From contig MU270021.1 in the NCBI GenBank assembly GCA_021432635.1, positions 1,453,357 to 1,517,356 on the forward strand: a stretch of 64,000 nucleotides of DNA, given 5' to 3'. Positions 54,990 to 64,000 of this stretch are shown piece after piece. The notes below the pieces were generated by a model. That model had not been told where the DNA came from and did no database searches. It worked only from the letters and a program-made list of their open reading frames with translations. Position 1 is the first letter of the stretch, and every line of letters starts with the position of its first letter. The translations under genes were made by a program, and so were the position numbers. Source of the DNA: Thozetella sp. PMI_491 (Eukaryota; Ascomycota; Sordariomycetes; Chaetosphaeriales; Chaetosphaeriaceae).

Positions 54990-56228
54990 TCAGAAGTCCC
55001 GGTGATAAGGATTTCCCACGAGCTCTGAAGCCGCCGGCCGGAACCGGTCGGCGGTTGGGGTAGGTCGCTGGCCGCGATACCATCCCGGGATGTCGTCGTT
55101 TCGGACTGGGTCGTGGGGCGAAGAGAGGCCCTTCATCCCGTAGAGGCGGTCCAGTTCCTCTTCCTCCTGCCGGCTCTTCTTCCGCTTCCACAGGTAGATG
55201 CCGACGGAAGCTATGAGCGCGAGGGCAGCAACGCCACCGCCCACCCCGAGTCCTACCACGGTCATCGGTGCGAGGCCGCCGTTTCCTGAATTCAGGTTCT
55301 CGGCCGACTGTAAGCCCGCCGTGTTCGACGCTGAGGCAGGGCCATCGCTACTAGTCGTGCCAGTGCCCGTCTCAGCGGGTGTATCGGCCGGCGGTGTTTG
55401 CGAACCATCTGTGACCAGAGTCTCGCTCGCCGGCGGGGCGCTAGTGTCTGATGCTGGCGGGGCGATGACGGACGAGGTGCCGCTCGAGCTGCCTGCAGTG
55501 GTGGTCCCCTTTGCCGTGTCCGACACCGAGGTGCTTGATGCGGGTGCGGATGTCTGCTTGGGCTGGTCGCTGCTCTGGAAGTTGATCTGGATCATGGGTG
55601 CGAAGAGGCTGAACGCCGTGATGGATGCCTTGGCATCCGGCACGGTCTGGAAGGCGAAGGCGCCGCTCTTGGTGCCGTCACACGTCACGGTCGGGACGGT
55701 AGTGGATGTGGCGACCATGGTGCAAGTCTGGCCGTTGAGGTTGGCACATCCATAGCCACTACAAGGGGGTCAGCTTAGAGTGCGTACCTCGCCGGTGGTC
55801 CGGCCTATGGTGTATGCTTACCTCGGACAGCATCCGATGGCCGTCTCCCCATCCATCAGCTTGAACTGGACTGGCCACCCCGAGCCGCCGCCGCTTCCAC
55901 CCGTGGCCGAGCAGGCTGTGGCATATCCCACGGGGCAGTTGAGTCCAGGCGAGTAGTAACCCCATCCACCGAGAGGCGTCGACGGGGCCTTGGCGCCTTT
56001 TGAAGTTGGTGGCCAGCACGATGTAGCGTCAATCCCCTTCCCTGCGGAGCATGACTGGCCAAGGAAAGCAAAGTTCTGGACGGACGCTCCCAGCAGCCCG
56101 AGCCCGAGGAGCCCGCCCTCGACCGCTCCAACGGCGACGGTGCACGACGGAGGTGGCGTGAAGGTGGTCGTGAGCGGCCCCAGGTTTGTCGGCGCCTGGC
56201 CGATGATAGCTGTTGCCGTCGACGACAT
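54990..56228 (-). CDS. Single-pass cell-surface-type membrane protein of unknown function
   Basis: Exons 56228-55822 and 55758-54990 join via a 63 bp intron to 391 residues. The N-terminal outer part is Cys-rich with GWGYYSPGLNCPVGY and CCPRGYGCANLNGQTC, a layout repeated in many ascomycete surface proteins. A Ser/Thr/Pro-rich stalk (about residues 190-285) leads to one helix (TVVGLGVGGGVAALALIASV, then GIYLWKRKKSR) and a short acidic-to-basic cytosolic tail. There is no clear signal peptide from MSSTATAI; a longer frame upstream begins with no better signal. The layout is like sensor or stalk proteins of the wall (Mid2/WSC-like), but no WSC domain is seen. Function unknown. Confidence 0.8.
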
Positions 56229-58032
56229 CGTTGGTCTCGGATAGCCCTCTCGCGATGTTGGGCTCGTGACTGTAGCGTCCTCCCAAGAACTCGGTGTTCG
56301 TCTGTGCCTTGAGACGACTATTTGTGTTGAGACATTGACAGGTGTGGCAAACGCACACAACTGAACTGGGGAATTCTAAATCTTATTCCGATGGGCACAC
56401 CCGTACATCAGTGCGAGAGTCTCATGAGGGCCCCTGCCGCCCACCCCGCCTATTGCCTATCCATCCCCCATCCCGTAACGTGGGCAGCCTCTCCCGCCGC
56501 GGCAAGACTCCCAGGGAGCCCAAGTGACGTTGGCCTCCTGGGGTCCGGCACGGAGGACGTTTCATCCCCCCAGGCTCTGCGCCCGTGACCGGCTGCAGTG
56601 CCGCTCCTAAACCCGCCTTGGCCGCCAAGCGCGGGCTGCCGCTCCCAACCAGGGAACGATCGTCGGGAGCCAGCGATCGGTCCCGCCTAAACTAGAACAG
56701 GGCCCCTGAAGATCAAAGCAAACGCTAGGCTCTAACTGGCCCGCAGGTCCCTGCGCCGACCCCACGAAATGCCAGTTCCTGCCAGCCGGTCTGCCAAAAT
56801 GCTCTATGTATGTCACGGCTACACCGCGGGTTTGTTTGCACGATGCATTCCAGTGCCCCTACGATTGGCTGCTTAGTCGTTTCAGGGGAGAAGATCCTGG
56901 GGCTGGTGCGATAAGAAGTACTACCCCCTGCCGATCGGAAAATCGGAACATCTCAACGGGCTGCCTCTGCCAACTTGCATCTGCCTCGGGATCAGATGCA
57001 CTCGGTATTCGCTTGGTGATTGCAGGGGAGATGCTCCCTCGGGCGCCTAGCTGCGACAGGAATATCAGGGTCTTGGTTGATCCAAATATTCTTCTAACCT
57101 GCAGTCGTCTACATGGTCCTGACAGGGCGCCGGCGGGCATAATGGCGACTTCGTGGAGGGGCGTGGGGCGCCGTCCTTGCAGAAACCATGCGATCGAACG
57201 GTGGCTGTGAACGGCTGAGCTGCAAAGGGACTTGGCTCGCCTAGGTGATGGGCGCCCGGGTTTCTGTCTACATATTATGCCAACGAGATAACCACTTCGG
57301 CTGTTCTTTGCTGCACATACCTGCGGATTTTGGAAGGGGGGATTCCCCCTGCCTTTCGGACTGCCGAAATGTCCCTGTGCTGAACATCCCTTATCTTGTA
57401 GTAGAAAACTCTCTGCAAGCGCAAGGGCAGCGCTCTGACCAGCCTGGTCTGATCTCAAACTACCTATACCTGAAGAGGCCGCATCTCGTATTGCGTGAGC
57501 CCTAGTATGCACCCGTTCGGACTTTTTCGACTGACTCGTAGTGCATGTTTACCTTGCACTGCTTGCCTCGCTTAAGTTTACGCATAATGAACGTACATTT
57601 CGGTGTTGTAAGAGACCGAGAGGCTATATCACAGCTGCCCATATACTTGGTTCGATGCCGCTCTCGGCACGTGTGCGACATAAAGGTCAGGGCCGATAAA
57701 CCAATTGCAATACTATATCCTCTGAGAAGAAATTCGGTCGTATACAAGAGTCCTAGTAAGAGGAGCCGTGATCGGTCGCTATGACCCCTATCGATGCAGG
57801 AATTTTATTCTCTAAGCCACTATGTACCAAGTCTTCCCCCTGGAGCTGCCCTCGCCCCTCCCGCCTACTTCAACTCGTAATCATCCGATGTGCCCCTGGC
57901 TAGTGATCCTTCTTTTCCAAGAACTCTTGCCTGTGTGAGACGTATCTCAAGCTGGGCAGTGAGACGAGTTTCCCACTTCCACCTCTCCTTTCTCCTAAGA
58001 ATATGAATATGGTATTCTCGCCGCCTGTATCT
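56229..58032. other. Intergenic region, 1.8 kb
   Basis: Contains a 217-codon minus frame (56859-57512) with no recognised domain and a composition like translated non-coding DNA; not called. GC-rich 56400-56620. I see no RNA gene. Confidence 0.4.
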
Positions 58033-59283
58033 CTACGGCCGCTGCCAAGTTTTTTCTTCTCGGGACGCCGGAAGACAGTGCCTGAAGATTGCGGTGTGCC
58101 ATCGCAGCCTCCCGAACGATACAATGCCATCGTCCTGAAATCCTGCTGGCTGAGTGTTGCCTGGGCTTTGGTAATGCATATCCGGGCCATCTTCCGCGCG
58201 GGTGTACAATGACTTCCAGTGCATTTCGCAAAACAATACTCGTAGCATTGGAAGGGAGCATGCCATGATCGTGGTGCTTATCTCGGCGGCAGCCCAAACC
58301 AGCAGATCGCAGCCATCGTCTATCGTTGTACCGGGTTAGCGGGGTGGCCAGCCCTAGACAGCTGAGAAACCCACAGGTAAAATTTTCAGATATCAGTGTG
58401 AGAACTTTAGAAGACTTTACGAACGCCGTAGCTCCTGCTCTACTAAGAGTCAGTCGCACGGAACCACGGTAGGTAAACGCTGAATTCACACTTACAGACA
58501 GCCCATGCTCATTGCAGCGGCGATACCGAACTTCTCCCTCTTCTTCATCTGCAAGTGCCATAGCACTCTCCACGGCAGAAGTGCTAGAAGAACGTCCATA
58601 ACCCCCGAGTACACACTGGAAAAGACGGCATAACCGCCGGCGACATCCGTACTCCAGCAAGTGCCGGAGATATTCGGGTTCCATATTTTGGCCACGGGCA
58701 TGCAATGGACCCATGTGAAGATGGCCTCTAGGCCCATCACGAGGTTCATGGTGATTATCACAGACCACACGATAGCCTTCGTCTTCCCCTCAACCAAGCG
58801 AAGGAAGGTGATTGCAAAGGCAGTTTTGGACCATACAATGGCCAAGATACCGAAGGTCGAACCGATGTTAACACCGAGATAAATGGTGCTCAAGTTTTGA
58901 GGGCCAATATCGCATGGGTACTGCCCAAAACCTAGATATACGAGGGCCTGGCTTGTTGCCGCATCGGCCACGAAGCATACCTATCCCAGGTAAGACGCAA
59001 CATTAGCTATCATATAGATTTGAGGAAGCAATTATGGAAGCAGTCGGTGTCTTACCCAGCTAAGGAGCAAAACCCAGTCATCCCACCATAACCACCTGCC
59101 CCTGTGGAGCTTTGAGTACAATCTCAAAGCAAGAAAGACTGTGGCCAATGCGAAAAGCGCCCAGATAGAAGCAGCTGTTTGAGAACCTTGGTCTGGGATC
59201 TGTGCACCGGGCTGGACCTCGTAGACACCGGTGCAAACCCCGGGCGGGTCCTTTGACACGTCTACCAGCATTGACGCGTTCAT
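58033..59283 (-). CDS. Fungal rhodopsin-domain (seven-helix) integral membrane protein
   Basis: Exons 59283-59056, 58980-58496, 58439-58375 and 58319-58033 join in phase to 354 residues (introns 75, 56 and 55 bp). Family blocks appear in order: LRLYSKLHRGRWLWWDDWVLL, GILAIVWSKTAFAITFLRLVEG, WNPNISGTCW, SGVMDVLLALLPWRVLW, KKREKFGIAAAMSMG, AGATAFVKSSKVLTL and FTYDGCDLLVWAAAEISTTIM. These match the large ascomycete family of plasma-membrane proteins with a rhodopsin-like domain, some of which carry a CFEM domain and act in host sensing. No CFEM domain is present here. The ligand is unknown. Confidence 0.9.
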
Positions 59284-61077
59284 GGCCGGGCCTCCAGAGC
59301 GGTGTTGGACTATAAATAAACCACGAGCAAATGTCGCACAGGCAACGCTGTTTCCGGGGGTAAGCGCTAGTAAAAAAGATGTAGGACGGGTAGAGGAACG
59401 GAAGGGCGCGGAAGATGAGGACGCCGCGGTACAAATATATGGTTCCTTCAGTTGCGAATAGAATATTCCTGATACCGGTGCAGCCGAGGGAGTCGAAGGC
59501 TCTGACTACCGCCGATATGCAGCCGGGCCGGCCGGCTCGCACCCCAGGAGTGCAGAATCTCCAAGCAGCGGTGCGGCGTGGTGCGAAACCTTTAAATTCA
59601 AACAGGCGCCCCTTGTAGGCAGGAGGGTTTTCACCTCCAGTGTTCATGTATGGCCGCAGAGCTGCCTCGGTGATTTTCCCTTCCTTGTTTCCTCTTTAGG
59701 TTCTTGTATTATCCCGAAGATGCTGAAGATAGTTACTTAAATGACCTATAATTGATCCGCCTGCATCTTACCACTCGCCCGACGACAGTTAGTATCGTTT
59801 TACTCTTCATAATTCTCTTCAATCTTTCTTCTTGAGTTTCTAGCATTGATTGGGTACCTGTATATTCTGGAAGTTATTTGTATGCTGCGAGATAATTGCA
59901 TGAGGAGAAGCCTACAGCGGGGCTAGCATGAGCTCCACGGGCTTGATTGGCGTCTGATATCAGCGCCTGTTTTAGACGCGGCACGATGAGCGCGCAAGCT
60001 CACTGATCAGGGGGCGACATGCGACAATGTTAGACGGCGGCGCCTGCCTCGAGGCTGGGAGGTTAGGAAACAACAGTGTTTCGCAGAGCGCAGGAGAACA
60101 CACCTAGGAACGCTGAGGCAAGATGCTGCGTGAAGAGATAGAACAAGTTTCAGCTTCTCTTCCCCTTCGTATCTCGTCCTTCACTTTCTACGCAAGGCTG
60201 TCCTTTTTTTACAGTTACACGCGCCAGTTCAGCACCACCAGCGGGAATGTCATATTCTAAATTGGAGGGAAACCCCGTTATAGATGGTTTCATACTTTCA
60301 TGACCTGAGCTTTAGCCGCTTTTATTTGTACTTGCATCGTAACCTGCTCCGGTCGCCGCTTTCTGAGTAGCGCTTGACGTAAAAGAACCTACGACACTCC
60401 CGGTCCCCCGTAATGGTCATAGATGCACCATCTCATGCCAATCCGATTTTTGGGTATGAAGGTCAAGGACGACGATATTTCCCTGCTTTCTCTTACACGG
60501 AGGCATAATTTCCGTCAATTTTTAGTGTCCCCCCAATTCTAAAACTTGATCCAGAGGGATGACCATGTACTTATCAGTCCAATCTGGGGTTCCCACTCCT
60601 ATTGTCTCGTCCGAGATAACGCTAGATAGGAAATCAAGGAAGAGAAGCAGAGAGCAAAGGTAGGCAGGCGGTCTTTGATATCGAGAGGCATCGGAAGATT
60701 AAAAAGTTACGCGCTGCAATGTGGCTTAAACCACTCGTGCTGGTAATGATCGGAGTCTATAATCCTTCCTGGCCGTGTAGCCAACGACTGCACGGGGGCC
60801 AAAGTACGGAAGAGTTGGTGTTAGGGCGACATGGAGAACTCATGTGGCTCAGAAAGCTAACGGCAAGTTTATTTAGACCTATTGATATTTGAAAGTTACA
60901 TAGTGCATTTAAGCAACTCTTAGATCAATGTCTATGACAGGAGAGGCCACGGTCGAAGCCCACAAACAGGCGTGTTACACGGATGGAACAGTTCATTATA
61001 TTCGGTCTAAAGAAGCATTATGGTCTAAGCCAATGGCCGAGGTAGTATGGCGGCTTGGCCCCGTTGATAATAGCAGG
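59284..61077. other. Intergenic region, 1.8 kb
   Basis: No open frame with a known domain; AT-rich between 59690 and 59900. The longest plus frame here (60928-61428) overlaps the GNAT gene and is its shadow. Confidence 0.4.
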
Positions 61078-61843
61078 TTATATCTCCAGCAGGAAGTTTG
61101 CAACGGCGTGCTTTCGCTCCGCGCCTCCAATGAATATTTTTTCTGGCGTTTCTATGGTTCCAAAGTCCTTGAAGCCCATTTTCTTCATAACACGAATGCT
61201 CGCCGTATTCTCGGCATGTGCCCTCGCCAGGATGAAGACCTTCTCGTTACTGTCGGATTGGGTCAGGTGCTCCCGGTAGGCCCTGAAAAGCTCTTTGACA
61301 CTCTCGGTTGCAAATCCCTGTCCCCAGGAAGACGGCAGGAAGAGATAACCCAGCTCGAGGAGACGAGTGGGACCTGGAGAAGACGAGATTGCCGCCTTGA
61401 TTTCGTCGGTGCACGGTGTCGAGGGTAGGAAAGTGACGATGCCAATGCAGTCGCGGCTCTCCTGCTCAGGATCCATATTACTATCACGAAATTCGCTTGC
61501 CACTTCATTGGTTGTCGATTCTGTACCGCTCTGCTGGTCTGTTCTGCACAGGACCGCATACGCAATCCTGTGCTCAGAGCCTTCCACGTCGGGCGAAGGC
61601 ACAACGCCCGCCATCCAAGCCTGGGTGTCTTCCTTGGAAATGCAAGGGCCACGGAGACTGTTCGCGAGTGAGACACAATCCATGGCCGAAACTGGCATCG
61701 CTTATGTTTATCACCTACCTCCATTGGGTGGCTTCAGGGCTGGTCCAGACTCTGTGGTGGCATTCCAGGTCCAAACTCCCCAGGGATGTTGTCAGCTCAC
61801 GCTTGAGCCGCAATCGGGGAGTGAATAGCTGATCGGGTAACAT
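61078..61843 (-). CDS. GNAT family N-acetyltransferase (RimJ/RimL-like)
   Basis: Exons 61843-61719 and 61657-61078 join via a 61 bp intron to 234 residues. The spliced start MLPDQLFTPRLRLKREL matches the TxRLxLR opening of the family, and the join gives EATQWSLRGPCISKEDTQAW. The acetyl-CoA loop is SSWGQGFATESVKELF, after the strand LELGYLFLP; the later part HAENTASIRVMKKMGFKDFG is the classic end motif. It transfers acetyl from acetyl-CoA to an amine on an unknown acceptor. It is unrelated in sequence to the GNAT part of the NGS1-like gene. Confidence 0.88.
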
Positions 61844-62465
61844 CTTGTCGACGTCGGCGCGATGGCTTCTTCAGAGCCAAGAATATTATTGTGCTGTTTT
61901 GCGAAAAGCCTGGATGTATGGGCGATACGTCAGGCTGGAGTTGTGGTTAATACGAGGCCGGAGAGAGGCTGAGCTAAAAGGAGAAATTCCAGCTAACCCC
62001 GCAATTTTTGTAATCTTGCTTCCGTGGCAATACGAGGCCTCAGAATAAATCCTCCGTGCTGACTTGCGATTTTGGGGACTGGATGGCTGGATGGCTCCTC
62101 AAAAAGGTGGAGAAGTTAGATGAACAAAAGTCTAAGCACATGGCTGATTTTGAGTGTTGCTGTGAGGTTATTCCATTTGCTGGTCTACCTAAATGGGATG
62201 GGTTCGATGAACTACAGGATTGTGTGCTCTATGAGTTTGAGGACTTAAAGCAAACAGACTACTAGTCAGCGAACGAGCTAGTAGACGTTACGTATCCACA
62301 CAATCTGACGAAACATACATGCAAGAGATGGGCACTGCCAGAGAACTGGTTGCATGAGGAATTGGTCATTGTGGTAGTTATGCCCTGTAGAAAGAGCCAC
62401 ATAGAGGTGGATACATTGTTTACCCATGCCACAATCCCAGCCTGATTTTTCGGCCCGCTGCGGCT
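61844..62465. other. Intergenic region between GNAT and GST genes
   Basis: 622 bp with two short plus frames (61845-62048 and 62056-62265). The second is acidic and Cys-containing but unrecognised. No gene called. Confidence 0.35.
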
Positions 62466-63203
62466 TTAGTTTCTCTTTGGCAGTACCGCCGCAGCAGTAT
62501 CTGGCATCGTTCTCCTGCACTCCTCCCTCATCTCCACAATCTGGCTCACTACAGGCCGCTTGAGTGTGTTGGTATGCCACTTGTAGAACTCGGGGTATTC
62601 CGTTTCGACGTTATGCCCCTCTGGGAACAAGGACGAGAAGAGGAGGACATCCCAGAACACGAACGACAAGTCAGCGACTGTGCATTTGTCTCCCACTAGC
62701 CACACCTCGGCGTCGGGCCCCAGGTTGAGCGTCGCTCGCTGCTTCTGCAGCGATCGATCGATGACCCCAAGGACGCGCTTCGTCTCGTCTCCATATCGCT
62801 CGATTGCCGACGTGAGCTCCTTCTCCTTATGGAAGTGAACGAACCACATGCGCTGGCCGAACATGGGGCCTTGCCCGCTCATCTGGAACATCAGCCAGCT
62901 ATGCACGAGCCATTTATCTTGCAGCCGGTCGTCTCCATAAGTGATTTTATGCTCTTTATCGTAGGTCGCAACCAGGTACTCTATGATAGCCCCGGATTCG
63001 AAAAGCGTGACGTCCTTGTTCGGATCAATGACAGCGGGCAGGCGGCCGTTGGGGTTAAGAGAGATGTAAGGCTCCGACTTGATCTCGCTGTACGGAATCC
63101 AAACCATCTCATAGGGTATTTCAAGTTCGCACAAGACAAGTAGGACCTTCCAAGGGTTAGGTCCGCTGCCGGGCGGCGCGTTGTAAAGCTTTATCGGCTG
63201 CAT
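62466..63203 (-). CDS. Glutathione S-transferase (Ure2-like/GTT-type)
   Basis: Single exon, 245 residues. The thioredoxin-like N-terminal domain shows KLYNAPPGSGPNPWKVLLV, NPNGRLPAVID with the cis-Pro, and the glutathione contact ESGAIIEYLVATYD. The helical domain includes VGDKCTVADLSFVFWD, the N-capping box of GSTs. The WLMFQMSGQGPMFGQ stretch is typical of Ure2-like fungal members. It should join glutathione to electrophiles or reduce peroxides in the cytosol. No detox partner is adjacent. Confidence 0.92.
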   Translation of the reverse strand: MQPIKLYNAPPGSGPNPWKVLLVLCELEIPYEMVWIPYSEIKSEPYISLNPNGRLPAVIDPNKDVTLFESGAIIEYLVATYDKEHKITYGDDRLQDKWLVHSWLMFQMSGQGPMFGQRMWFVHFHKEKELTSAIERYGDETKRVLGVIDRSLQKQRATLNLGPDAEVWLVGDKCTVADLSFVFWDVLLFSSLFPEGHNVETEYPEFYKWHTNTLKRPVVSQIVEMREECRRTMPDTAAAVLPKRN

Positions 63204-64000
63204 CGTTCTAAATGTCTGACGCGACGCGACATCTACACTCTAGCTGGAGTTTCTATCATGTGTAACTCCTTTGATGAACACATTTATACAGAAAGTCCGT
63301 TAGGCCGTGGAAGCCAATTGCGTGACAAATACAACCTCTCCATGTCCGCGGCCTGCTAATGGACGAGTTTAGTCATGGCCTCGTCTTAGTCGGTGGGTTA
63401 TCTTAACCTAACTTAGTCAGGTCCGCGGCCTTGTTACGGGTGAGTCTAGCCATGGCCGCGCCGTAGCTGGCGGATCGTAGTTTAGCAGCTCGTTAGGGCC
63501 GTAAAAGGCAATTTTGTTACAAAGACAGACCCTCCACGTCCGCGGACTTGTTGACGGACGAGTCTATGGTAAGGTAGCCATGTCAGCCTCTTAGCTCATG
63601 GGTTATCCTAGTCTCCCTTAGCCGACTCCGCGACCCAGCAAACCGTGCTGCATGCACTTCTGCGACGAGTTGATAACGGCATTCGTCGCTATCTGACAAT
63701 GAGTAAGGCCGGCCTGTCTTTTCTAGGCGCGCGATTGGGGCTGCAAAAATAGATGTCGGCGCCAAGCATCATGGGCTAATGAGCCTAGGGTGCGAGTAAT
63801 CCCTTTTCCAAAACTCTGCGGCGGGATTGTGGTCTGTCGCTCGGTGCATGTCTAGGTGCGATCGTGCCATGCTCTGTATAGCTTCGAGCCACTCTTGAAC
63901 CGAATCGAACGAGAATTTCTGGCCATTTAACCACTTCCCCCCCGCAAATCCCAGCGAGGGGCTGCACGCCCCGCGAAAAGAGCGTGGCGCGGTTTCAGGG
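63204..64000. other. GST promoter side and repeat-bearing window end
   Basis: No gene; a degenerate repeat array occupies 63300-63620. Minus frames at 63583-63765 and 63785-63967 have no known content. Confidence 0.4.
63300..63620. repeat. Degenerate tandem repeat, two full and one partial unit
   Basis: Units start near 63303, 63421 (partial) and 63495. Shared blocks are GGCCGTGGAAGCCAATT or GGCCGTAAAAGGCAATT, then TGACAAA or TTACAAA, GTCCGCGG, GGACGAGT and GCCATG. Units 1 and 3 lie about 192 bp apart. The array sits directly upstream of the GST. Confidence 0.6.

Noticed and set aside
56859-57512. 217-codon minus frame in a long spacer
   Set aside because: No domain, no splice support, and low-complexity composition like translated non-coding DNA; a 217-codon frame can occur by chance in GC-rich sequence.
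1-64000. CRISPR arrays, rRNA genes or transposase genes
   Set aside because: No spaced short repeats of CRISPR type, no rRNA-like sequence and no transposase motifs were seen; the weak repeats noted do not form a recognisable element.

Overview
The window looks like nuclear DNA of a filamentous ascomycete (Pezizomycotina). Introns are short (about 40-130 bp) with GT-AG ends and CTRAC-like branch sites. The gene families are typical of that group: a HET-domain protein, a Zn2Cys6 regulator, a chloroperoxidase-type haem-thiolate enzyme, a G1 (eqolisin) protease, a rhodopsin-like membrane protein, and DHA2 and ACS major-facilitator transporters. The content of secreted enzymes (GH43, esterase, peroxygenase-like, G1 protease, TAP-like hydrolase), lectin and transporters suggests a saprotroph or plant-associated fungus; I cannot name the genus. 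Exon models come from reading splice sites by eye, and reading phase was checked across every joined model.

Layout. 0-6.3 kb: a GlcNAc-use pair on the minus strand, dac1 (GlcNAc-6-phosphate deacetylase) and an NGS1-like GlcNAc sensor (GH3 fold plus GNAT) that ends inside its GNAT domain. 6.9-8.9 kb: a carboxylesterase/lipase with one in-frame stop in an otherwise clean model. 9.4-10.8 kb: a SET-domain protein with a signal-peptide-like start. 12.5-14.7 kb: a HET protein. 14.9-18.0 kb: an SDR and a secreted chloroperoxidase/peroxygenase. 19.1-20.1 kb: a decayed copper P-type ATPase. 21.3-25.3 kb: GH43 and a BAHD-type acyltransferase. 25.3-28.9 kb: gene-poor. 28.9-33.0 kb: a membrane-anchored lectin-like protein and a DHA2 transporter. 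33.1-36.4 kb: gene-poor. 36.5-38.7 kb: a G1 protease and a hemerythrin-like protein. 39.3-46.0 kb: a compact block of ACS transporter, arylsulfotransferase and Zn2Cys6 regulator. 46.3 kb: a 10-N assembly gap. 46.9-51.3 kb: a secreted TAP-like hydrolase and a P450. 52.4-63.2 kb: Vps38/UVRAG-like, a single-pass membrane protein, a rhodopsin-like membrane protein, a GNAT and a GST. 63.3-63.6 kb: degenerate repeats.

How genes may work together. dac1 and the NGS1-like gene belong to the known fungal GlcNAc regulon, but the sensor copy here looks truncated. The most system-like block is 39.3-46.0 kb. The ACS transporter and the ASST-family arylsulfotransferase are divergent over a shared 0.6 kb promoter region, and the ASST meets a Zn2Cys6 regulator tail to tail with about 70 bp between them. 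Because some ACS carriers move organic sulfur compounds, I infer a possible locally regulated unit for sulfated aromatics or sulfonates. No PKS, NRPS or terpene synthase is visible, so there is no evident core secondary-metabolite cluster. I recognised no rRNA, tRNA, CRISPR or virus-derived element.
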